Source: Marinobacter persicus
Lineage (GTDB): Bacteria; Pseudomonadota; Gammaproteobacteria; Pseudomonadales; Oleiphilaceae
NCBI RefSeq assembly: GCF_900114155.1
Contig: NZ_FOSC01000007.1
Coordinates: forward strand, 62,001-126,000
DNA length: 64,000 nucleotides
Direction: 5' to 3'
Position 1 is the first letter of the stretch. Every line of letters begins with the position of its first letter. This document shows positions 51,201 through 59,715 of this stretch, in pieces. Position numbers and translations under genes: made by a program. Below the pieces are notes generated by a model, which saw nothing but the letters and a program-made list of their open reading frames with translations, had not been told where the DNA came from and did no database searches.

Positions 51201-52013
51201 GCGTTTGTTTTTGTTCAGATCGTTCAGCAGGTCGATGACTTCCTGGCGCCACTGGGCCCAGGGGTGTGACTTCAATTCATTGGCCTGGGCCAGCCGCTCG
51301 CTGACCACCTGGTTGATGGCCTGGTGCACGTTCTCTGGCGGTGCGCCCAGTGCATCCGGATTATCGATCAGGTTGCGCACGGCCTTGCGCAGATCGGTCG
51401 GCGTTTTCCAGTGGCTGAGTGCCTCATCCATCAGGGTTGGCGGCAGTGGATAGATGAAGGTACGCCAGTAATCCCGGGCCACTTCGTCCAGCAGTTCACT
51501 CTGGTCGGTTTCCAGGGTGAGTTTGAACAGGCTGCCACTGTCGAAGGCGTGTTCGCTGAGCATGCGGTTGCAGAAACCGTGAATGGTCGACACGGCCGCC
51601 TCGTCCATCCATTCGGCGGCCAGCAGCAGTTTCTTGCGGCAGTCGGGCCAACGGGCGGGGTCCGGGTAGCTTTCATCCCGCAGCTGGTAGATCAGTCGGG
51701 TTTCCGCAGGCGGTTCCGGTTCGTCCGGGCTGTCGGAAAACACCTCGGCGGCCTGGGTCAGGCGGGTGCGTATGCGGTCGCGCAGCTCCTTGGTGGCCGC
51801 TTCGGTAAAGGTCACCACCAGCAGGTTCGGTGGCAGCAGATCCTGCAGCGGGCTGTCCTCGCTCTGGCCATGGCCCAGTACCAGACGCACATACAGAATA
51901 GCGATGGTGAAGGTTTTACCGGTGCCGGCACTGGCTTCGATCAGGGCGCTGCCGTTCAGTGGCAGCGCCAGAGGGTCCAGGTTCGGGTTGCGGTTAGCGG
52001 CTGTCTGGCTCAT
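48285..52013 (-). CDS. recB: Exodeoxyribonuclease V subunit beta (RecB)
   Basis: A 1242-residue protein. The UvrD-like helicase has Walker A EASAGTGKT near 27-35, DEFQDTDPVQ near 420 and VHKSKGLEYP near 790. The C-terminal nuclease domain has the catalytic LDYKSN near 1165, preceded by FIDLVF. It supplies the 3'-5' helicase and the only nuclease of RecBCD. It overlaps both neighbours by 4 bp. All motifs look intact. Confidence 0.97.
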   Translation of the reverse strand: MSQTAANRNPNLDPLALPLNGSALIEASAGTGKTFTIAILYVRLVLGHGQSEDSPLQDLLPPNLLVVTFTEAATKELRDRIRTRLTQAAEVFSDSPDEPEPPAETRLIYQLRDESYPDPARWPDCRKKLLLAAEWMDEAAVSTIHGFCNRMLSEHAFDSGSLFKLTLETDQSELLDEVARDYWRTFIYPLPPTLMDEALSHWKTPTDLRKAVRNLIDNPDALGAPPENVHQAINQVVSERLAQANELKSHPWAQWRQEVIDLLNDLNKNKRLHGGSKNAMLKVWDLLLAWTESGELLPEKLDSAAGFRNQTPEGLANILKGDDPAPDHPAFEAIEALMAFGQNQPSARSNILRHASHWIAGRLEAEKQQRSEMGFDDLLTRLDDALHGPRGDQLAATIRRQFPVALIDEFQDTDPVQYRIFNRIYNVQANSPDTCLLMIGDPKQAIYGFRGADIHTYLQARLGVQDRTWTLGKNFRSAKPMVTAVNRVFEYSDQYSPKGAFLFGKGDSTPLPFQGVDANGTKRQWSVHGEPQPSLVFWTHESGDEDREGKPKGLAKGTATADVAETCASEIARLLTLGQKQQAGFALPDNPADLEPVKPKDIAVLVNNRNEAAAVRDALGRRRIKSVYLSDRDSVLGSREAKEMLCWLRAFAEPRQLALIRAALATPTLGQSWQTMDLLLTDELVLEREIERFQRYQQQWQSQGVLPMLRSFLMDFEVPGRLLQRPDGERRLTDILHIAELLQQDSLQLDGEHALVHHFTQILRAADEEDEHRTLRLESDAGLVKVITVHKSKGLEYPLVFLPFGTAFRAENQKQTSMSYHDDEGNKVTVLEPTQEDAEKADQERLGEDIRKLYVALTRARFATWVGAAAVDNWHQSGLGYVLAGSPEQGVSQALAPLAQGRPEIALTPLPQARDTLFTETAPEALGPALVSTREAKEDWWIASYSSIEYTGMAGTGITFTGEVEDPQTQNLLEESAQEQTGEAPPAIATERNHHHFPRGASPGTFLHELLEWCCAQGFQTIVDNPERLHEQLARRCGTRGWTQWVEPLQQWLLALIANPLKLDRQGLQTAALTELDSLRPELEFWFESADVSIRQLDTLVTRHTLNGADRPQAEPGRFNGMLKGFIDLVFEHKGQYYVLDYKSNALGEDDAAYTDQAMGQAILDKRYDLQYVLYLLALHRLLKARLPGYDYDRHIGGAVYLFLRGVNATSGGAFTDKPPRGLIEQLDALFDGESVSGEVAA

Positions 52014-55000
52014 GCCTGTTCCTCCTGGTAACCCACCTGCTCAGCCGCGGATTTGTCCTGTTCGGCTTCCCACAGCGGCACGTAGAGCTGGTGTAACAGT
52101 GCTTCGAATTCGCCACTGGCCATCAGCGCTTCCGGGCTTTCAAAGGCACCGCGCAGGTAGCCGGTGTCCCGCTCCAGGGCGGTGGTATACGCCTGTTCCG
52201 CTTCACTGATGGCCCGTTCATGATCACCCAGGTATTTCTTGCCGCCGTAATAACTGGTGATCCAGGCAAAGCCGGCGTCACAGTGAATGGGCAGAGCCCG
52301 GGTTGTCGCCTGCATCCAGTGGGCCAGGACGGTTTCGAGGTGCTTCCTGGCCCGGGCAGGCGGGATAACGGGCAGGTGGAACTTGCGGCCTTCCTCTTTG
52401 GCCAGAATCAGGGTTTCAAAGGGCTGATCGCTGAGCTGGCCGGCGAGGTGTACCACCCAGTCCCGAAGCAGGTTCGCGTAGCGCACCTTTTTGCCGCTGC
52501 CCGAACCGCTCAGCAAGCCGGAACTGGCCACCACCAGCCGGCACAGATGGCCCTCGGGGTTGCAGCGCAGGTTGGTGATGAAATCGGCCACCTCGACGGC
52601 CCCGGTGCTGTCCGAATAGCCAAATTCGAACGGTAGCGGTTCGGCCACTGGTTCCGGCCACTCCGCCAGAGCACCGCGATAGCGCTCGAAAAGATCCGGC
52701 AGGCGCCCGGCCAGTTCGGTGCGCAGCCGGTGTTCGGTCACCCCCATGCCCAGGTCGCCCCGGCGGGCCATGCGGTCCAGGCTGTTTTCCAGGCGCTGGT
52801 ACAGTTCTTCCCCGCTGGCGGCTTTTAGCACACAGCTCTCTATCAGCTCATTATCCAGGCGCCAGCGGTCCAGGCCGTTCAAATCGAAGTTTTCGTTGTC
52901 GGTGTCCTCGTCTTCCACGTCTTCAAAGCGCACCTGCAGGCGGCGCTGGTAGAAGGTGTCGATGGGCTTTTTCAGGAAGTTTGCCAGCTCGTTCAGGCTG
53001 ATGGGGTCTTCCGGCGCCTGGTACGGCAGGGTCTGGTGAGCCTGTTCGACGGTTTCCACCCCATGCGCGCTGCGCCATTCCCGTTCGTAGGTGAACAGGC
53101 CACGGGCCTGCAGCACCTCAGCCAGCGGTCTGGGCCGGGCCTCTTTGCTTTCACCCACGCCATTGTTGGCCTTGGGGAAATAGTCGCGGCTGAAGGGCTG
53201 CAGCGGGTGCTGGGTGGTCAGGGCTTTGGTAACCGCCATTTCCGGCTGCCCCTCTACAGACCACAGGTTGTCCAGATGATCCTGTAGCTGACCCACCAGC
53301 ACCGAGGGCGGCCGTTCCGAATCGTCCTTGATGCTGCGCCCCACCCAGCTGATGTACAGCTGTTCCCGGGCGGACAGCAGGGCCTCGAGGAACAGGTAGC
53401 GGTCGTCTTCCCGGCGGGAGCGGTCCCCGGGGCGATAGTCCTGGGCCATCAGATCGAAATCCACCGGTGGCCGGGAGCGGGGGTAGTCGCCGTCGTTCAT
53501 GCCCAGCAGGCACACCTTGCGAAACGGAATGGCGCGCATGGGCATCAGGGTGGCAAAGTTCACCTTGCCGGCCAGGAATCGCTGGTTCAGGCCACCTTCG
53601 TCCAGGCCCTGCAAAAGCACATCCCTGACGATGTTCAGGGGCAGCGGCTGGTGATCAAGGCCTGCGGCAAGGGAATCCTCCAGCCATTGCTCCAGCTGAC
53701 GGCGGAAGCGGTTCAGCAACAGCAGGTCCTGGCCGTCCACCTTGTGGAAGAACTGCTCGAGCATTTCGGAGAACAGGGCTTCCCATTGCTCCGGGGTGCG
53801 GTTGGTTTGCAGGGCCCGCCACAGGGTTTCCAACTGATGTACGAAGTCCCCAAGTCGGCCCGCCAGGCTGGCCTGCAGGCCGCCGATTTCACCATAGGGT
53901 TCTACTCCGCCCCAGGGTTCGTCGTCACCCATCCCGTAACCGAGCAGCATGGAGCGAAGGCCAGATTGCCAGGTGTTGCGCTCCAGCTCCGCTGGCAGGT
54001 CCAGGCTTTGCCGGTGCTCGCCGTGCAGGCCCCAGCGGATGTTGGCGCCTTCCACCCAGCGCCGGGCCAGGGGGATCTCGTCTTCGCTGATGGCAAAGCG
54101 CTCGCGGATGCCGGGCACTTCCAGCAGGCTGATGATCTCGCTCACGCCGAAACGACTGCGGGGCAGTGACATCAGGGTTTCCAGGGCAATCAGCACAGGT
54201 TCGTGGTGGCGCTGGCCCTGGTCGGAAATGGTGAACGGAATGTGGCGTTTGCGGCCCGGCGAATAGCGCCCGAACACCGCCTGGATGTGGGGCGCGTATA
54301 CGTTGATGTCCGGCACCATCACGATCACATCCCGGGGCCGCAATGTGGGATCGGAGTTGAACGCGGCCAGTAGCTGGTCGTGCAGGATTTCCACTTCCCG
54401 CTGGGGGCTGTGGGCGTCGTGGAACACCACGGAATGGTCCCGGGCCAGATCCACCGTGCGGTGCTGCTGGCGGATTTCCTGCAGCGGCGTCAGGTTGTGG
54501 ATATCGTTCTGCAACTGGTTGAGCAGGCAGGGGGAATCCGGGTCGCCATGGTCGGTGAAGATATCGATCTTCTGGCCCGGGGTCTGGATGCTGGCCCGGT
54601 AATCGTCCGGGTTGTCGAACTCATCCAGCAGGCGGATGTAGTCCCGGCCCTGCTTGCCCCAGGCCGCCAGCAAAGGGTTGGCGTGCTGGTGCAGCTGATC
54701 CGGATCGTGAATCCGCGACAATACCGGATGCGCGGTACCCCGCTTGCGTTCGGCTTTCAGCAGTTCCCGGTCGCTGATGATGTCGGCCCAGTAGAACTGG
54801 CAGGGGTTGTGGACACACAGCACCACCTGGCTGAACCGGCTCAATACGTACAGGGCTTCCAGTGCCTGCCGGGGCAGGGAGGACACCCCGAACACCACAA
54901 TCCGTCTGGGCAGGCGCACCGGGTTGGCCGGATCGGTAATGCGCTGGCCCTGCTCCATAAAGCGGGTGTGAATCTGCGAACGGCTGGTGTGGGCCTCGGT

Positions 55001-55615
55001 GCCCACGTCTTCGACCAGCCTGCGCCAGAGCAACGGTTGCCAGCAGGTTTCCCCATCCAGGGCCTTTTCTTCGCCCCGGGCGGTGATCACTACATCTCTG
55101 CCCTGCTCCCAGGCGGCCAGCCAGTCGGCACGGAACACCTGGTACTGGTCGAACAGATCCGCCACTTTTTCAGCCAGCTGGAAGTTGCGCAGGTCGGTAT
55201 CGCTGCCGTCCAGAAACCGAGCCAGCGGCGTGAAGGCGTCATCCTGACCCACCAGTTCCGGCAACAGCCGGTACAGTCGCCACACCAGCCGCCGTTTATC
55301 AAAGGGGGATTGTTCCGGCACCTCGCCATCGGGCAGCACCGCCCGGTAGGCTTGCCAGATAAACCGCGCGGGGAACAGGAAATCCATGCCGGCGGCAATG
55401 CCCAGGCCGCCTTCCACGCCATCGTCAGTGCGTTTCTCAGCCAACGCCAGTTTCAGCCATTGGGCGATGCCGTTACTCTGCACCAGAAAGGTCTCGCTCT
55501 GCAGCGGCGGCATGGGGTTGTGCCGGCAGATGTAGACCACGGTGCGGCGCAGGTCTTCCAGATGGTTGGCGTGAATGGCGTGGAAGCCGGGTTCGATACT
55601 GTTGGTCTCAGGCAT
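52010..55615 (-). CDS. recC: Exodeoxyribonuclease V subunit gamma (RecC)
   Basis: A 1201-residue protein with RecC landmarks: an inactive helicase-like N-terminal part (ETFLVQSNGIAQWLKLALAE near 38-58), KVCLLGMNDGDYPR near 705 and a C-terminal nuclease-like fold without the catalytic residues. It recognises Chi in E. coli; whether the same Chi is used here is unknown. It is the first gene of the recCBD operon, divergent from the VRR-NUC gene. Confidence 0.96.
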   Translation of the reverse strand: MPETNSIEPGFHAIHANHLEDLRRTVVYICRHNPMPPLQSETFLVQSNGIAQWLKLALAEKRTDDGVEGGLGIAAGMDFLFPARFIWQAYRAVLPDGEVPEQSPFDKRRLVWRLYRLLPELVGQDDAFTPLARFLDGSDTDLRNFQLAEKVADLFDQYQVFRADWLAAWEQGRDVVITARGEEKALDGETCWQPLLWRRLVEDVGTEAHTSRSQIHTRFMEQGQRITDPANPVRLPRRIVVFGVSSLPRQALEALYVLSRFSQVVLCVHNPCQFYWADIISDRELLKAERKRGTAHPVLSRIHDPDQLHQHANPLLAAWGKQGRDYIRLLDEFDNPDDYRASIQTPGQKIDIFTDHGDPDSPCLLNQLQNDIHNLTPLQEIRQQHRTVDLARDHSVVFHDAHSPQREVEILHDQLLAAFNSDPTLRPRDVIVMVPDINVYAPHIQAVFGRYSPGRKRHIPFTISDQGQRHHEPVLIALETLMSLPRSRFGVSEIISLLEVPGIRERFAISEDEIPLARRWVEGANIRWGLHGEHRQSLDLPAELERNTWQSGLRSMLLGYGMGDDEPWGGVEPYGEIGGLQASLAGRLGDFVHQLETLWRALQTNRTPEQWEALFSEMLEQFFHKVDGQDLLLLNRFRRQLEQWLEDSLAAGLDHQPLPLNIVRDVLLQGLDEGGLNQRFLAGKVNFATLMPMRAIPFRKVCLLGMNDGDYPRSRPPVDFDLMAQDYRPGDRSRREDDRYLFLEALLSAREQLYISWVGRSIKDDSERPPSVLVGQLQDHLDNLWSVEGQPEMAVTKALTTQHPLQPFSRDYFPKANNGVGESKEARPRPLAEVLQARGLFTYEREWRSAHGVETVEQAHQTLPYQAPEDPISLNELANFLKKPIDTFYQRRLQVRFEDVEDEDTDNENFDLNGLDRWRLDNELIESCVLKAASGEELYQRLENSLDRMARRGDLGMGVTEHRLRTELAGRLPDLFERYRGALAEWPEPVAEPLPFEFGYSDSTGAVEVADFITNLRCNPEGHLCRLVVASSGLLSGSGSGKKVRYANLLRDWVVHLAGQLSDQPFETLILAKEEGRKFHLPVIPPARARKHLETVLAHWMQATTRALPIHCDAGFAWITSYYGGKKYLGDHERAISEAEQAYTTALERDTGYLRGAFESPEALMASGEFEALLHQLYVPLWEAEQDKSAAEQVGYQEEQA

Positions 55616-55642
55616 ACCGGTGTTATCTTGGTTCGATGATGG

Positions 55643-55663
55643 TTGCGGTACAGGTTACCGCAA
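55643..55663. promoter_or_regulatory. Inverted repeat between recC and the VRR-NUC gene
   Basis: TTGCGGTA (55643-55650) and TACCGCAA (55656-55663) are exact complements around CAGGT. It lies in the 60-bp divergent gap and could control either or both repair transcripts. Confidence 0.4.
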
Positions 55664-55675
55664 ACCCGGGAATGA

Positions 55676-57406
55676 TTGGTGAGCGAGAGTAACGAATTGA
55701 TGCGACAAACCCGTTCGTACCTGGCTACGGCTGATCTCGAGAATCCGCTTTATTATCTGGAGAACATGGACATTCTGGTGGCCTGGGTAGCGAACCACCA
55801 CGCAGACTTGTTAACAGAACAGGAGCGAAGCCGGCTGGCGGCCTTCACGGGCCTGGCGACCGGCCCCCGGGCGCTTCTGACCCGAATGGTGATGCGCACC
55901 GGTGAGTTGTTCCGGGCCGACAAGCTTCGCTATCCGGAATTACCGGTGCCGGAACCTGAAGCACTCAGGGTGCTGGTGCAGGAGGGCTGGCTGGACAGTG
56001 CACCGGAGCTGAGCCTGGATGACCTGTTCCGACTGTTTACTCTGGCGGAATTAAGACCGGTGTTTGGCCATTGGTTACAGCAACAGGGCCACCCGAAAAC
56101 CCTGGGCAAGGCCCGGATGCGGGAGCTGCTGGCGGAAGGGTTCAGGGGGGCAAGGTCCCTGCGGGAGTGGCTGCCTGATGGCGGCGAAACGTGGGAAGTC
56201 GTCCAGCTTCGGGACATGGCCCTGTTTGACCGCATTCGCCTGATGTTCTTCGGCAACCTGCGCCAGAGCTGGACCGACTTTGTACTGGTGGAACTGGGCG
56301 TGCAGCGGTTCGAGCCCGTGCCCTTCACCCCGGAATCCCGTGCCTTCCAATGGCGGGCCGATGTTGACTGTTATTTACAGATGCACCGGTGCCGTGAACG
56401 GCTCGATGAGGGCGAACCGGCCGTGGATGTCTGGCCCGATGCGCCCGGGCCGGTGGATAACCCATGGCTCTCCAGCCGACGGGATCGACTGTTGCTGGAG
56501 CTGGGCCGGCAGGCGGAGCGCCAGGGCGAGCGGGAGCTGGCATTGCAGGTATGGGCCGCCAGCGGGCACCGGGAGGCACGTCTGAAACGGCTGCGACTGT
56601 TGGAGCGAATGAAACGCTTTGATCAAGCCTGGGCCACGGCCTGCCAGTGGCAGACCGGCGAACTGAGCGACGCCGAGGCTCAGGGGCTGACCCGGTTGCT
56701 AAAACGATTGGCGCCCAAGGTGGGAGCCGACAAGCCCGAGCCTGTGGAAAACCCCGAGCTGCAGGCATTCACCCTCACCTTGCCGAGACCGGATACCGGC
56801 ACCGTGGAACTGGCCGCTGTGCAGCATCTGCGTACCGAGGAAGCCCCGGTGTTCTACGTGGAAAACACCCTGATCAACGCTTTGTTTGGCCTGCTGTGCT
56901 GGCCGGTGATCTTCAAACCCATTCCCGGGGCCTTCTTCCATCCGTTCCACATCGGCCCGGCGGATCTGACCCGGGAGGATTTTGTGGCGAGGCGCCAGCA
57001 GGCGTTCGAGCAACGTTTCGGGTTGCTGGCAACCGGCGATTACCGACAGGAAATTATCGAGACTTTCCGGAACAAGCAGGGCATCTCCAACCCTTTTGTT
57101 ATCTGGCCGGTGCTGAATGAAAACCTGCTGGAACTGGCTATGGACTGTATCCCCGCTCGCCACCTGGAGGCCCTGTTCCGTCGCCTGCTCAATAATATCA
57201 GGGAACACCGCAGCGGCTTCCCGGACTTGATCCGGCTGGTGCCGGAGGCTGACGATCCAGAGCAACGCTATGAGATGATCGAAGTGAAAGGCCCCGGCGA
57301 CCGCCTGCAGGACCACCAGGTTCGCTGGCTGCACTTTTTTGCACGGGAAGGTATCCCGGCCAGCGTTTGTTATGTGCGCTGGCGGGATGATGAGGCGGGC
57401 GCGTGA
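55676..57406 (+). CDS. VRR-NUC (Fan1-like) structure-specific nuclease
   Basis: A 576-residue protein (TTG at 55676, GTG at 55679 or ATG at 55700 are possible starts; no strong ribosome site decides). The C-terminal VRR-NUC domain has GFPDLIRL near 510 and EVKGPGDRLQDHQ near 535, the D then E-x-K metal site of PD-(D/E)XK nucleases, with the GxxDxLxxxQ pattern of Fan1. The N-terminal SAP-like and TPR-like regions match bacterial Fan1, which cuts 5' flaps and interstrand crosslinks. It overlaps the helicase gene by 4 bp. Confidence 0.9.
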   Translation: MVSESNELMRQTRSYLATADLENPLYYLENMDILVAWVANHHADLLTEQERSRLAAFTGLATGPRALLTRMVMRTGELFRADKLRYPELPVPEPEALRVLVQEGWLDSAPELSLDDLFRLFTLAELRPVFGHWLQQQGHPKTLGKARMRELLAEGFRGARSLREWLPDGGETWEVVQLRDMALFDRIRLMFFGNLRQSWTDFVLVELGVQRFEPVPFTPESRAFQWRADVDCYLQMHRCRERLDEGEPAVDVWPDAPGPVDNPWLSSRRDRLLLELGRQAERQGERELALQVWAASGHREARLKRLRLLERMKRFDQAWATACQWQTGELSDAEAQGLTRLLKRLAPKVGADKPEPVENPELQAFTLTLPRPDTGTVELAAVQHLRTEEAPVFYVENTLINALFGLLCWPVIFKPIPGAFFHPFHIGPADLTREDFVARRQQAFEQRFGLLATGDYRQEIIETFRNKQGISNPFVIWPVLNENLLELAMDCIPARHLEALFRRLLNNIREHRSGFPDLIRLVPEADDPEQRYEMIEVKGPGDRLQDHQVRWLHFFAREGIPASVCYVRWRDDEAGA

Positions 57407-59658
57407 AAGTCGCCGTCCGCACCCTGTGTGAATTCGCGGCCCGCCACGGTGATCTGGACTTCCGGTACACCCCGGCCCCAACCAGCGAAGAGGGCATTGC
57501 CGGCCATCAGGCCATACAGGCTAAACGTGGCTACGGCTATAAAAGCGAGTATTCACTGACCGGTAACTGCCTGGGAATTGAGCTTTCCGGCCGGGCCGAT
57601 GGCTATCACCCACACAAGAACCGGCTGGAGGAAATCAAGACCCACCGGGGGGACGTTTCCCGCATTCGCCCGCACCAGCGTGCCCTGCACCGGGCCCAGT
57701 TGCGGGCCTACGGTGCCCTGCTGTGCCGGCAGGAAAACCGGAAGCGGGTAGAGCTGGCGCTGGTGTATTACGACACCGGCCGGGACAGGGAGACGGTTCT
57801 GACCGAAACCGCCGGGGCGGACGAACTCTGGCAGGAACTGGAAGCCCTGTGCGGTATTTACAAGAACTGGGCCGAGCAGGAAGAGCATCACCGGGAACAG
57901 CGCGACGCCCTGCTGGCCAGCCTGCGCTTTCCGTTTCCGGAGTTTCGCCCCCGGCAGCGGCAGCTGGCAGAAACCGTTTACAAGAACTCGGTGAAAGGCG
58001 AGCACCTGCTGCTGGAAGCGCCCACCGGTCTCGGTAAAACCCTGGGTACCCTGTTTCCGGCGCTGATGGCCATGCCCGCCACGGGCCAGGACCGGCTGTT
58101 CTACCTCACCTGTCGCAATACCGCCCGCCAGCTGGCGCTGGATGCGGTTGAGAAATTGCGCATGGGCCAGAGTGAGCTGCAAGCCTGGCCGTTGCGAACG
58201 CTGGAACTGGTGTCCAAAGACCATGCCTGTGAACACCCGGATAAAGCCTGCCACGGCGAATCCTGTCCCCTGGCGAAAGGATTTTTCGACCGCCTGCCGG
58301 ATGCCCGGGCCGAGGCGGTTCAGAGCAGTGAACCGTTAAACCAGGAAAATCTGGCGAAGATCGCCGCAGGTCATGACATTTGCCCCTATTTCCTGGCACA
58401 GGAAATGGCGCGCTGGTGTGATCTGGTGATTGGCGATGTGAACCGGCTGTTTGACCAGTCCGCCCTGCTCCACGGCCTGATCCGCCAGAACAACTGGCGA
58501 GCCGGTGTGCTGGTGGACGAAGCCCACAATCTGGTGGACCGGGCCCGGGGCATGTACTCGGTGCGGCTGGACCAGCAGCGCCTGCTGAAAACCCGGAAAA
58601 CCGCACCCGGGCCGGTGAAGGCCGCGCTCGACCGTACCGCCCGTGCCTGGCAAGGTCTGATCCGGGATCACGCAGAGAAATCCCACCCGGTGTTTCTGGA
58701 TACCTTGCCCGCGCAACTGCCCGGTGCCCTTCAGGGGCTGGTGTCCAGCCTGACCGATTACCTGGCCGACCATCCGCCGGACCTGGCGCTGCAGGAACTG
58801 TTGTTCGAGAGCGTCGCTTTCCTGAAACTGGCGGACAGCTTCGGCGACCATTCCCTGTGTCAGTTTGAACGCGCCGGCCGGGGCCGGGCCAGCCTGACCA
58901 TCCAGAACCTGATCCCGGCGGACTTCCTCACGGAGCGCTTCATGGCCGCCCATTCGGTGCTACTGTTCTCTGCCACCCTGAGCCCGGGTGTCTATTACCG
59001 GGATTTGCTGGGTTTGCCGGCCGATACCCGTTTCAGCTCTCTTGCCAGCCCGTTCAGTGCGGAACAATTACAGGTGAAATTCACGCCCGGTATCAGTACC
59101 CGGCAGGTGCATCGGCAAGCCAGTCTGCAGCCCATCGCCGGGCTGATTGCCAGACAGTATCGGGAACGGCCAGGCCATTACCTGGCGTTCTTCAGCAGCT
59201 TCAGGTACGCCAGGGAAGTGAGTGAAACGCTGGCGGTGCAGGCACCGGATATTCCCCAACGTTCCCAGCAGCCTGGAATGAGTCCGGAGCAGCGCAAGCA
59301 GTTTCTGGCGGAGTTCCAGAAACCCGAGGGCAGCGTGGCCTTCGCGGTACTCGGCGGTGTGTTCAGTGAAGGCATCGATCTGCCCGGCGACCAGTTAATC
59401 GGCGCCTTCGTGGCCACCCTTGGCCTGCCGCCCTTTGACCCCTGGCATGAAATCCTGAAAGAGCGTCTGCAGCAACGTTTTGGTGAAGGCTACAACTACA
59501 CCTACCTGATTCCCGGCCTGCAGAAAGTGGCCCAGGCTGCTGGCCGGGTTATCCGCACACCGGAAGACCGGGGTGTGATCTGGCTGATCGACGACCGCTT
59601 TGTGCAGCGCCGGGTCAGCCATCTGCTGCCCGCCTGGTGGTTCTCCAGTCCGGCCTGA
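57403..59658 (+). CDS. XPD/DinG-like DNA helicase with Fe-S cluster and nuclease-like N-terminus
   Basis: A 751-residue protein. Residues about 1-150 include ELSGRADGY and LEEIKTH, a PD-(D/E)XK nuclease-like pattern. The SF2 helicase has Walker A EAPTGLGKT near 207. Four cysteines suitable for a 4Fe-4S cluster lie in DHACEHPDKACHGESC and HDICPYF near 278-330. DEAH is in VLVDEAHNLVD near 373 and the late motif QAAGRVIRTPED is near 705. This is the COG1199/Rad3 type. It is translationally coupled to the Fan1-like gene, suggesting joint processing of branched or crosslinked DNA. Confidence 0.9.
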   Translation: MKVAVRTLCEFAARHGDLDFRYTPAPTSEEGIAGHQAIQAKRGYGYKSEYSLTGNCLGIELSGRADGYHPHKNRLEEIKTHRGDVSRIRPHQRALHRAQLRAYGALLCRQENRKRVELALVYYDTGRDRETVLTETAGADELWQELEALCGIYKNWAEQEEHHREQRDALLASLRFPFPEFRPRQRQLAETVYKNSVKGEHLLLEAPTGLGKTLGTLFPALMAMPATGQDRLFYLTCRNTARQLALDAVEKLRMGQSELQAWPLRTLELVSKDHACEHPDKACHGESCPLAKGFFDRLPDARAEAVQSSEPLNQENLAKIAAGHDICPYFLAQEMARWCDLVIGDVNRLFDQSALLHGLIRQNNWRAGVLVDEAHNLVDRARGMYSVRLDQQRLLKTRKTAPGPVKAALDRTARAWQGLIRDHAEKSHPVFLDTLPAQLPGALQGLVSSLTDYLADHPPDLALQELLFESVAFLKLADSFGDHSLCQFERAGRGRASLTIQNLIPADFLTERFMAAHSVLLFSATLSPGVYYRDLLGLPADTRFSSLASPFSAEQLQVKFTPGISTRQVHRQASLQPIAGLIARQYRERPGHYLAFFSSFRYAREVSETLAVQAPDIPQRSQQPGMSPEQRKQFLAEFQKPEGSVAFAVLGGVFSEGIDLPGDQLIGAFVATLGLPPFDPWHEILKERLQQRFGEGYNYTYLIPGLQKVAQAAGRVIRTPEDRGVIWLIDDRFVQRRVSHLLPAWWFSSPA

Positions 59659-59715
59659 GAAAAACCGTTTACCTGTAACCGAACTGCCACACGGCATTGT
59701 TAGCTTGCAGGGGTA

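Noticed and set aside
49389..51269. Long plus-strand open frame opposite recB
   Set aside because: Antisense shadow of recB; low-complexity composition rich in Q, G and H and no start signal.
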